Assembly: GCA_011523245.1 (NCBI GenBank)
Contig: WTHG01000341.1
Span: 1-7,750, forward strand
Direction of reading: 5' to 3'
DNA length: 7,750 nucleotides
DNA from: Verrucomicrobiales bacterium
GTDB lineage: Bacteria; Verrucomicrobiota; Verrucomicrobiia; Limisphaerales; UBA1100
The notes under the pieces were generated by a model. It was not told where the DNA came from, searched no databases, and was given only the letters and a program-made list of their open reading frames with translations. This document shows positions 1-6,581 of the stretch, piece after piece (position 1 is the first letter of the stretch; every line of letters starts with the position of its first letter). A program made the translations under genes and the position numbers.

Positions 1-12
1 GGGGCGGTCTGT

Positions 13-2805
13 ATGGGAGTGCGTCCAGAGATCATTCATTTACCTTGGGATCAGCCGGCTGTGGCTGCCGCTGTAGATTGGTTGGTGGCGAGCGCAGGCG
101 ATGGCAGGGTGGACCTTAGCGAGACCTGGGTGCTGTTGCCTACACGCCAAGCGGGCCGACGTTTACGGGAGGCACTGGCGTGGGCTTGCCAGAAACGCGG
201 CGGTGTTTTCCCGCCCCGAACAGGAACGCCGTTTCAGTTATTGAATCACCAAGAAAATCAAGTGGCGCCGGAGGTGGCGTGTATTGGGCACTGGGCGCAA
301 CTCCTAGAAGGTCGCATTGTCGAGACGTGCCCGAACTTGTTTCCCGCGTTGCCTGATCTCCGTGATTTTGGATGGCGCCGCAAAATGGCCGAGGCACTCC
401 ACGCGATGCGCGCCACGTTGCTGGAAGGCGGCTGGGATTGCGCGCAATTGGCAGACTCTGAACATTGTGAGGAGGAGGCCGGTCGCTGGCGAGATTTGGC
501 GAGACTGGAGTCGGCGTATCGGGAGCGGTTGACTCAAGCCGGCTTGGTTGATTGCCACGACGCTCGCCGTGTCGCAGCGGATGCTCCGGAGCTTCCGGAT
601 GTTCGCCGTGTGGTGATGCTGGGGGTGACGGATATTTCTCCGGTCATTGAGCAGACGCTGACGCGGTTGATGGATCAGGGAGTGCAGGTACAGCTCGTGT
701 GTATTGGGCCGGGCGAAGGCATGGATGGCTGGGGCCGGCCGGTGCCTGAATTTTGGAACGGCCGTTCCCTGCCGGTGACCGAAGATCATCTGGTGCCTGC
801 CTTGGACGAACGGGCGCAGGCCGAGGCGGCGGTGGCGCGAGTAAAGCCGTATCGCAAACAGGTGCACGATCGCGTGGCGGTCGGGGTGGCGGATCCAGCG
901 GTGTTACCGCATCTGGAACGCACTTTGGCGGATGAAGGGATTGCTGTATTTAATCCGGATGGCCGACCATTCAGCCGGACGCCGTTGTTTGTCTTTTTGA
1001 AAACGCTACATGCGCTGATGCAGCAGCCAAGCTTCCCGCAGGCGACGGCGTTTCTACGGTTACCCGACGCATGGGCCTGGGCGCAGGGCGAGGATGAGCA
1101 GTTTACCCCAACCCGGTTGCTGGCCGGTTTAGATGAAATCCATAAGGACCATTTGCCGGCGAGTTTGGAAGATGCAGTGCGGTTGCATTTTGAGGGGGAA
1201 AGGATTCAAAACCGCATTGTGGCACGCGGAGCCTTGAAACGACTGGCTGAAGCCTTGCGGATATTGGATCGGGAACGACTGAGCCGTGGTTTGGCGACGT
1301 TTCTGAATGCGGTTTTCGCCAGCCGGGAGTTTCAGGAAGGGAACCCAATCGACAAAGTGTACCTTGAGACTGCGCACAGTTTTATGGACCGCCTGCGCGA
1401 ATGGGAATCGGCGATGGGCGAGAACGACCTGCCGGCCGGAGAAGCGCTTGCGTTGCTGTTGGATGCAGTAGGCCAGGAGGCTGTGTTCCCAGAGCGTAGC
1501 GGAGCAGCGGTGGATATTCAGGGTTGGCTGGAATTAGCGTGGGAGGATGCGCCGCATCTGATTGTGGCCGGGTGCAACGAAGGGCATTTACCGCAATCAA
1601 TTGTGGGCGACCGATTCCTGCCTGAGCAATTGCGCGAACGGCTCGGGCTCACCACCAATGCGCAACGTCTGGCCCGGGATGTGTATTTGTTGGAATTGCT
1701 GCTGCAATCTCGAAGCGGGAATGGTCACGTGGATTTGATCCTCGGCCGGCAACGCGCGAACGGCGATCCCCTCCGGCCATCGCGTGTGCTTTTACGTTGT
1801 CCGGATGAACAATTGCCACAACGCGTGGCGACTTTATTTCAGGAATTGCCGGCCCCGACGCAGACTCCCGCTTGGTCATTACCGTGGACGCTCGCTCCCC
1901 GTGCTGTACCGCCATTGGAGCGCCTGAGTGTGACGGCGTTCCGTTCTTATCTGGCTTGTCCGTTTCGGTTCTATCTCAAACACGCGTTGCGGATGGAATC
2001 GATTGACCCCTCGAAACGCGAATTGGACGCGCTGGATTTTGGCTCTTTGGTGCATCAGGTGGTGGAGGATTTTGGCCGGAATGAAAACGCCCGCGAGCTA
2101 GCGGACCCGACAGCGATTCACACCTATTTTGCCGAGCAACTCCGCTTCGTGATTGGAACACGCTATGGGGCGAAACCGCCGTTGCCCGTACAGGTGCAGG
2201 CAGAGATCGCTGAACGCCGTCTGAAAGCAGCAGCTCTCGCGCAGGCGGCAGAGTATGCGGCGGGCTGGCGCATTATCGATACGGAGCGTGAATTTGATGA
2301 CGAGATCAATGGGTTAACGGTGCGCGGCCGAATTGATCGGGTAGAGCGGCATGAGGAAACCGGTGCACTGCGTGTGCTGGATTACAAAACATCCGGGAAA
2401 GCCAAATCCCCGCTGGAGGTGCACACAGTAAAACGCACGGATGCCACGCCGGATTACGCGGCGGTGGATGTTCAGATGAAGGGCAAAGAACGCCCCAGTG
2501 GTTGGGTGGATCTGCAGTTACCTTTGTATTATTGGGCCATGGAAAGGGAAGCCGAAAACGGGTTGCAGTTGGGATATTTTAATTTACCCACGATCGGGGC
2601 CGATACAGGCGTACAGTTGCTTGAGGGGTATTCACCGGACATGCACGCCAACGCGATGACTTGTGCGGCGGCCATTGTGGACCGTGTCCAGGCCGGTGAG
2701 TTTTGGCCGGCCCGGGAGAAGGTGCGCTACGACGAATTTGATGCCATCCTATTCGGGCAGGTAGAAACAGCGGCCCAAGCGCCGGCGAGGAGAAACCCTT
2801 CATGA
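13..2805 (+). CDS. addB: AddB-like subunit of the AddAB double-strand-break resection helicase-nuclease
   Basis: Predicted AddB partner of the helicase-nuclease that processes broken DNA ends in the cytoplasm for RecA loading. The N-terminus (about residues 37-56, with P43-T-R-Q-A-G-R) matches the start of the inactive helicase-like part of AddB; no Walker A is present there. A middle block at 517-527 (AGCNEGHLP) followed by an Arg/Leu-rich helix is the conserved AddB helicase-like remnant. The C-terminal PD-(D/E)XK nuclease begins at 'LACPFRFYL' (C649) and shows H681, D775 in GRIDRV, D790 and K792 in LDYKTS, and Q835 in LQLPLYYWA, so catalysis looks intact. The three C-terminal cysteines that complete the Fe-S cluster in Bacillus AddB are absent. 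At 930 aa it is somewhat shorter than Bacillus AddB. The start is the first ATG, but the frame is open through the 12 bases before it, so an upstream start outside the window cannot be excluded. It overlaps addA by 4 bases. Confidence 0.88.
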   Translation: MGVRPEIIHLPWDQPAVAAAVDWLVASAGDGRVDLSETWVLLPTRQAGRRLREALAWACQKRGGVFPPRTGTPFQLLNHQENQVAPEVACIGHWAQLLEGRIVETCPNLFPALPDLRDFGWRRKMAEALHAMRATLLEGGWDCAQLADSEHCEEEAGRWRDLARLESAYRERLTQAGLVDCHDARRVAADAPELPDVRRVVMLGVTDISPVIEQTLTRLMDQGVQVQLVCIGPGEGMDGWGRPVPEFWNGRSLPVTEDHLVPALDERAQAEAAVARVKPYRKQVHDRVAVGVADPAVLPHLERTLADEGIAVFNPDGRPFSRTPLFVFLKTLHALMQQPSFPQATAFLRLPDAWAWAQGEDEQFTPTRLLAGLDEIHKDHLPASLEDAVRLHFEGERIQNRIVARGALKRLAEALRILDRERLSRGLATFLNAVFASREFQEGNPIDKVYLETAHSFMDRLREWESAMGENDLPAGEALALLLDAVGQEAVFPERSGAAVDIQGWLELAWEDAPHLIVAGCNEGHLPQSIVGDRFLPEQLRERLGLTTNAQRLARDVYLLELLLQSRSGNGHVDLILGRQRANGDPLRPSRVLLRCPDEQLPQRVATLFQELPAPTQTPAWSLPWTLAPRAVPPLERLSVTAFRSYLACPFRFYLKHALRMESIDPSKRELDALDFGSLVHQVVEDFGRNENARELADPTAIHTYFAEQLRFVIGTRYGAKPPLPVQVQAEIAERRLKAAALAQAAEYAAGWRIIDTEREFDDEINGLTVRGRIDRVERHEETGALRVLDYKTSGKAKSPLEVHTVKRTDATPDYAAVDVQMKGKERPSGWVDLQLPLYYWAMEREAENGLQLGYFNLPTIGADTGVQLLEGYSPDMHANAMTCAAAIVDRVQAGEFWPAREKVRYDEFDAILFGQVETAAQAPARRNPS
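2788..2792 (+). promoter_or_regulatory. Ribosome binding site for addA inside addB
   Basis: AGGAG lies 9 bases before the addA ATG at 2802, within the last codons of addB. Together with the ATGA stop/start overlap (2802-2805) it fixes the addA start and suggests translational coupling, which would keep the two subunits in balance. It is the only clear Shine-Dalgarno sequence at the starts visible here. Confidence 0.75.
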
Positions 2806-5800
2806 GTGATCCCGGCCCCCTTCTTGGCAGTGAAATGATCCGGGCTTCGGCGGGCTCGGGTAAAACGTATCGGCTGGTGAACCGCTATATCCGCCTGTTG
2901 CTGATGGGGCAGGCTCCTGAGCGGATTATAGCGTTAACCTTTACCCGTAAGGCGGCGGGAGAATTTTTTGAGGGCATCCTGAAGCGGCTGGCGGAAGCCG
3001 TGGCGGACGAAGCCCAGCGGGAAAAATTATCACAGGACATTGATCTGCCGGAATTGACGGCCCTCGATTATCAGCTCGCGCTGCGCAATTTATTGGAGCG
3101 GATGCCACAGCTGACGCTCGGGACGATTGACGGGTTTTTCCATCGTGTGCTCGGGATGTTTTCTCTGGAGTACGGGTTAAGCGGCGAATTCGAAATCATG
3201 GACGAGTTCACTACGCAACGCGCACGCTTGCGAGCCTTGGATCAGTTGTTCGTGGCAGCCGAGGCAAGCGAGGCCGATCGCCAGGCGTTATTGAAGTCGT
3301 TCGAATTGATGTCCGCCGGCCAACAGGATCGCCGGATTTATGATGTACTGGAGCAGTACCTCCGGGATTGTCATTTGATGTATCACAGCGCTCCCGAGGA
3401 ACGTTTTTGGGGGCAACCGGAAACGATTTGGCCTCAGGGCAACCCATGGGCGATTCAGCCGGAGAAACCGGCGCTTCTCGTCCAGGCCTTTCAGGACGCG
3501 TTGGAAACGGAGGCCGGCTTGGATACGCGGGCGCGCAAATCGTGGCAAAAGGCGGCCAACCATCTTCAGCAATGGGAGCCAGGCAAGGATTTGCTCGGTT
3601 CAGGTACGCTATTGAAACAGGCGTTCTCCGGATTGAGTAAACTGGATTCCGGCGACTGGACGTTTCAATTCTATCGCAAAGAATTCCAGCCGAGCGCGGC
3701 GTTTCAACAAACTTTGGGGGCTTTGTTGCGGCATTGTTTGGCGGCGGAATTCAACCGACTCCAAGAGCGGACACGCGGGGTGTTTGCCATGTTGCGCGAA
3801 TACGACAGCCGTTATGACGGGCTGATCCGGCGACAGGGACTGTTGACCTTTGCGGACTTGCCGGTGTTATTGGCTCCAAGGGAAGGCCGGCCAGTGTTGG
3901 GCGGGGAGGGTCCGGATCAGTTGTCGCTGGAATACCGGCTCGACGGCGCATTTGATCATTGGCTGTTGGATGAATTTCAGGACACCAGCACAGCGCAGTG
4001 GCGCGTGGTGGAAAATCTGGTGGATGAAGCGGTTCAGGATCCAAATCGTTCCTTATTCTGTGTGGGCGATGTGAAGCAATCCATTTATGGCTGGCGCGGC
4101 GGCGATCCGCGGTTATTCGGGCGGGTGGAGGAACATTACCGGCATGGCGCCGGTCGAGAATTTACGGTGCAGTCCATGGACGTGTCTTGGCGGTCGGCCC
4201 CGGCCGTTTTGGAACTGGTCAATGCCGTGTTTGATCAACCGGATCTGCTTCGTGAGTTTGATCCGGTGGCGGCAGCACGCTGGGCGGATGTGTGGAATGA
4301 ACATCAAGCGGCAGGGGCTCATGCCGACATGGCTGGGCATACCATGCATTTAACGGTGGATCATGCGGATGATCGTTATGCGGTGTTGGCCCGGTTATTA
4401 CGTGAACTACAGCCTACCCAACGAGGTATGCGATGCGCGGTACTGGTGCAAACCAATAAGGAGTCGAGGCGCGTGGTGGAATACCTTCGCGAACACGTGG
4501 CGGACATGCCTGTGGTTGGGGAATCAGCCACGCGGCCGGCAACCGATAACGCGCTGGGCACCGCGATGATGTCGCTGTTCAAGGCGACGGCGCATCCGGG
4601 AGATCGTTATGCACGCGAGCACGTGGCGATGACGCCGCTGTTCGAACAGTTCGAAGGGGAACCTCACCAATGGGGGCCGGAGCTGCGCCAGTTACAGGAG
4701 CAATTATACCGCGAGGGGTTTGAGGCTGCTGCCCGTGAATGGTCCCGCCACTTGGCGACAGATGATTTTTCAAACCATCGCCGCCGACAATTTATTGAGT
4801 TGGCCCGGCAATATGATGAATCAGGTTTGCGGGATATGGATGAATTCATCGGCTTTGCCGAAAGCCGGGATTTGAATGAAGGCGGCGCATCCGGCGTGGT
4901 GCAGGTGATGACTGTGCATAAGGCCAAAGGTCTCACGTTTGATGTGACATTGGTGCCGGATTTGGAAGGAAGTCGGCTGGATGCACGCCGGGCCGAGGCG
5001 TTGCATGCGCAAGCCGATGACCACGGCGAAGTGGAGTGGGTGATGGATTTGCCGCGGCAGGATTTATGTGTGGCGGATAATGTGTTGGGAAGTGCGGTGG
5101 CTGCGGGTCGTAGCAAGGAGTGTTTTGAGAATCTGTGCCGATTGTATGTGGCCCTGACGCGTTCTCGGCATGGACTGTATGTGATTAGCACGCGGCCGAG
5201 GGAGAAATCCCCTTCGCCGAATTTCGTTTATCTACTGAATAAATCGCTCGGCGATACCGAAGAGGCATGGACAAGCGGCGCGGTGACGGCCTCAAAGGCA
5301 TTTGAATCCGGCGGTTGGGGTTGGGTGGAAACGTTTGAATCGGATGAAGCTACGAACGAGCACGAGCGACCGCGCGTGCAGGTGAAGGAGGGGAGGAAAT
5401 TCCCCAAACTGGAACGTCGCAAGCCTTCCGAACATGAGGGAGCGCTGATTCAGGGTTCGCGTTTGTTTGATCCGCAAGCCAAGGAAGCCGCACAATTCGG
5501 GGACGCGGTTCACGCGGTGTTTGAACAGATCGAATGGTACACGGACGAATTACTGGATGGTGATGCGGAAGCCGTTGCGATGGTGCGGAGGTGCTTGGAA
5601 GAACCGGAAATCCAGGGGCATTTTACGATGGATCCGGAAGCGGTTGTGTGGCGGGAGCGGCGGTTTGGCGTGGTGTTGGATGGGGAGTTTTGTTCGGGCG
5701 TATTCGACCGAGTTGTGTCGTGGCCGGACCGAGCGGAGATTATAGATTTCAAGACGGACATGGTGCGTGACACGGCGGATGTGGAGGCGGCGGTGGCGCG

Positions 5801-5921
5801 GCACCAATCCCAACTGGATTGGTACCGGCGTGTGTTAGCTTCCATGACCGGCTTTGAACCCGAGCAAATTACCTGCCGCCTGTTGTTTACCCGACTGCCG
5901 CGATTGGTGGCCGTGCCATAA
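2802..5921 (+). CDS. addA: AddA-like UvrD-family (SF1A) helicase-nuclease subunit
   Basis: ATP-driven motor and second nuclease of the AddAB complex: a 3'-5' SF1A helicase that unwinds DNA from a double-strand break while its nuclease cuts one strand. Visible motifs in order: Walker A ASAGSGKT (15-22, K21), motif Ia LTFTRKAAGE (45-54), TIDGFF (108-113), Walker B LLDEFQDT (388-395, D390/E391), motif III VGDVKQSIYGWRG (421-433, with Q426 and R432), motif IV SWRS (462-465), motif V TVHKAKGLTFD (704-714) and motif VI YVALTRSR (782-789, R787). The C-terminal PD-(D/E)XK nuclease has H904 (GDAVHAVFE), D969 (GVFDRVV), D982 and K984 (IIDFKTD) and probably Q1004 (SQLDWY). At 1039 aa it is a little short for AddA, but no domain is missing. 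RecB is the nearest alternative; pairing with an AddB-type gene directly upstream, and no recC- or recD-like gene, favours AddA. The start is supported by the AGGAG site and the 4-base overlap with addB. Confidence 0.92.
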   Translation: MSDPGPLLGSEMIRASAGSGKTYRLVNRYIRLLLMGQAPERIIALTFTRKAAGEFFEGILKRLAEAVADEAQREKLSQDIDLPELTALDYQLALRNLLERMPQLTLGTIDGFFHRVLGMFSLEYGLSGEFEIMDEFTTQRARLRALDQLFVAAEASEADRQALLKSFELMSAGQQDRRIYDVLEQYLRDCHLMYHSAPEERFWGQPETIWPQGNPWAIQPEKPALLVQAFQDALETEAGLDTRARKSWQKAANHLQQWEPGKDLLGSGTLLKQAFSGLSKLDSGDWTFQFYRKEFQPSAAFQQTLGALLRHCLAAEFNRLQERTRGVFAMLREYDSRYDGLIRRQGLLTFADLPVLLAPREGRPVLGGEGPDQLSLEYRLDGAFDHWLLDEFQDTSTAQWRVVENLVDEAVQDPNRSLFCVGDVKQSIYGWRGGDPRLFGRVEEHYRHGAGREFTVQSMDVSWRSAPAVLELVNAVFDQPDLLREFDPVAAARWADVWNEHQAAGAHADMAGHTMHLTVDHADDRYAVLARLLRELQPTQRGMRCAVLVQTNKESRRVVEYLREHVADMPVVGESATRPATDNALGTAMMSLFKATAHPGDRYAREHVAMTPLFEQFEGEPHQWGPELRQLQEQLYREGFEAAAREWSRHLATDDFSNHRRRQFIELARQYDESGLRDMDEFIGFAESRDLNEGGASGVVQVMTVHKAKGLTFDVTLVPDLEGSRLDARRAEALHAQADDHGEVEWVMDLPRQDLCVADNVLGSAVAAGRSKECFENLCRLYVALTRSRHGLYVISTRPREKSPSPNFVYLLNKSLGDTEEAWTSGAVTASKAFESGGWGWVETFESDEATNEHERPRVQVKEGRKFPKLERRKPSEHEGALIQGSRLFDPQAKEAAQFGDAVHAVFEQIEWYTDELLDGDAEAVAMVRRCLEEPEIQGHFTMDPEAVVWRERRFGVVLDGEFCSGVFDRVVSWPDRAEIIDFKTDMVRDTADVEAAVARHQSQLDWYRRVLASMTGFEPEQITCRLLFTRLPRLVAVP

Positions 5922-5945
5922 AAAAGCCCCGCGGATGCGAGGCTT
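5920..5945 (-). terminator. Rho-independent terminator of the YHS-like gene, overlapping the addA stop
   Basis: Read on the minus strand, AAGCCTCGC (5945-5937) pairs with GCGGGGCTT (5932-5924) around an AUCC loop, giving a 9-bp stem with one G-U pair, and the transcript ends in a run of Us templated by 5920-5925. It starts 22 bases past the stop of the minus-strand gene. On the plus strand the G-U pair becomes a C-A mismatch and no T tract follows, so the element is directional. Its T tract is templated partly by the addA TAA codon (5919-5921). Confidence 0.82.
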
Positions 5946-5967
5946 GGGAATTGGATTGGAGAACGGG

Positions 5968-6396
5968 TTACTTGATGTTCTCTAGGTACTTCTCAGGATT
6001 AGACTCGAAACGGCTCTTGGCGCGAGTTTTGCTGAAGTAAATCTTTTTGCCATCATGTTCGATGAACGGGCTCTTTGGATGTACGCGAGTGTCGGTATAC
6101 ACCGGGCAGAATTTTTGGTCCATCGGCTTGATATCCTTGGAGGCCACCGCTTTTAATTGTGGGGCTTGCTCCTGGGCAACCACAGCGTAGTAGTCAGGGT
6201 TTTGGACCCACATCTTCTTGCAGGTACCACAGCACACAAATACTTTCACACCCTTGTAGACGAGGAATTCTTCCACATCGATTTCGTCCTCAATCATGAG
6301 GGGACAAAGCTTCTGCGCCGGGGCAGCTTCGGTGTTGATTGCGAAACCCGCCACAACGGCGGCCATCACGAGTACATTACTGATCAGTTTCTTCAT
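5968..6396 (-). CDS. Exported protein with tandem YHS/TRASH-like metal-binding repeats
   Basis: A 142-aa protein of unknown specific function. Residues 1-24 look like a Sec signal peptide (KK, then a hydrophobic stretch about L4-I20, cleavage likely after TEA at A24); there is no lipobox cysteine, so it is probably periplasmic. Repeat 1 (about 29-71) has the YHS/TRASH pattern: C31-P, a 'VYKG' turn, then C55-C56-G-T-C59 and 'NPDYY', a plausible soft-metal (copper-type) site. Repeat 2 (about 95-142) keeps the same frame (FCPV with C97, 'HDGKKIYF', 'NPEKYL'), but the CC..C cluster is replaced by S-K-T-R-A-K (122-127), so it probably cannot bind metal the same way. The ATG is the only reasonable start: an in-frame TAA lies two codons upstream (6400-6402) and a later start would cut the signal peptide. 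No Shine-Dalgarno is visible. It has its own terminator and is convergent with addA. Metal handling is inferred from the fold family only. Confidence 0.8.
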   Translation of the reverse strand: MKKLISNVLVMAAVVAGFAINTEAAPAQKLCPLMIEDEIDVEEFLVYKGVKVFVCCGTCKKMWVQNPDYYAVVAQEQAPQLKAVASKDIKPMDQKFCPVYTDTRVHPKSPFIEHDGKKIYFSKTRAKSRFESNPEKYLENIK

Positions 6397-6472
6397 GGTT
6401 TAAAAGAGTCGTTGTAAAAAGGCTTGTAGGGATAGACACCACACAGGGGCGCTTTATTCAATGAAAAAACAG

Positions 6473-6497
6473 GAAAAGGCCATAAAATGGCTTTTTT
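6473..6497 (+). terminator. Possible weak terminator-like hairpin, perhaps bidirectional
   Basis: GCCAT (6479-6483) pairs with ATGGC (6487-6491) around an AAA loop, and flanking A and T runs can extend the stem. Six Ts (6492-6497) follow on the plus strand and a shorter U-rich run follows on the minus strand. No plus-strand gene ends here, so its role is unclear. It could stop plus-strand readthrough from addBA or act as a backup terminator for the oxidoreductase gene on the minus strand. The core stem is only 5 bp. Confidence 0.35.
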
Positions 6498-6523
6498 GGT
6501 GGATTTATTGGCGTTTTTGGTAG
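6488..6523. repeat. Imperfect 15-bp direct repeat with a 21-bp period
   Basis: Unit 1 is TGGCTTTTTTGGTGG (6488-6502) and unit 2 is TGGCGTTTTTGGTAG (6509-6523). They match at 13 of 15 positions, and their starts are exactly 21 bp apart, about two helical turns. They lie roughly 90-130 bp upstream of the YHS-like gene start and just past the terminator of the oxidoreductase gene. No third copy appears one period to either side. An operator role is only a guess. Confidence 0.5.
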
Positions 6524-6533
6524 CGGTTTACAC

Positions 6534-6565
6534 AAAAAAACCGCACCGGCCGAAGCCAGTGCGGT
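6534..6565 (-). terminator. Strong Rho-independent terminator of the Gfo/Idh/MocA gene
   Basis: On the minus strand ACCGCACTGGC (6565-6555) pairs with GCCGGTGCGGT (6550-6540) around a UUCG tetraloop closed by C-G. The 11-bp stem has one G-U pair and runs into a tract of seven Us (6540-6534). It begins 16 bases past the TAA of the oxidoreductase gene. The C(UUCG)G loop is a known extra-stable hairpin cap. Confidence 0.92.
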
Positions 6566-6581
6566 GTGGAGATTGGGGTGC

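Noticed and set aside
823..839. Exact 17-base match between addB (823-839) and addA (5784-5800), GAGGCGGCGGTGGCGCG
   Set aside because: Both copies encode the low-complexity stretch EAAVAR in the same frame. Ala/Glu codons in a GC-rich gene explain it, and there is no sign of a mobile or recombination repeat.
304..867. Long minus-strand open frame (187 codons) inside addB
   Set aside because: It lies wholly opposite a clearly conserved coding region, its composition is Arg/His/Gln-rich as expected of a shadow frame, and no domain is recognisable.
4664..5191. Minus-strand open frame (175 codons) inside addA
   Set aside because: It lies opposite helicase motifs V and VI, is Ser/Arg/Cys-rich, and has no recognisable motif; it is a shadow of addA.
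2802..5921. Anti-phage defence reading of the helicase-nuclease pair
   Set aside because: UvrD-like helicases with nuclease domains occur in defence systems, but full AddA plus AddB architecture, gene order and the 4-base overlap match the housekeeping repair complex. No defence or mobile genes are nearby.
6157..6417. Plus-strand 86-codon frame opposite the YHS-like gene
   Set aside because: The minus-strand product has a signal peptide and patterned cysteines, while the plus-strand product has no family features.
6397..6480. Promoter for the YHS-like gene, for example TTGAAT with a TGTCTA- or TACAAC-like -10
   Set aside because: No pair of boxes has both good matches and good spacing, so placing a promoter would be guesswork.
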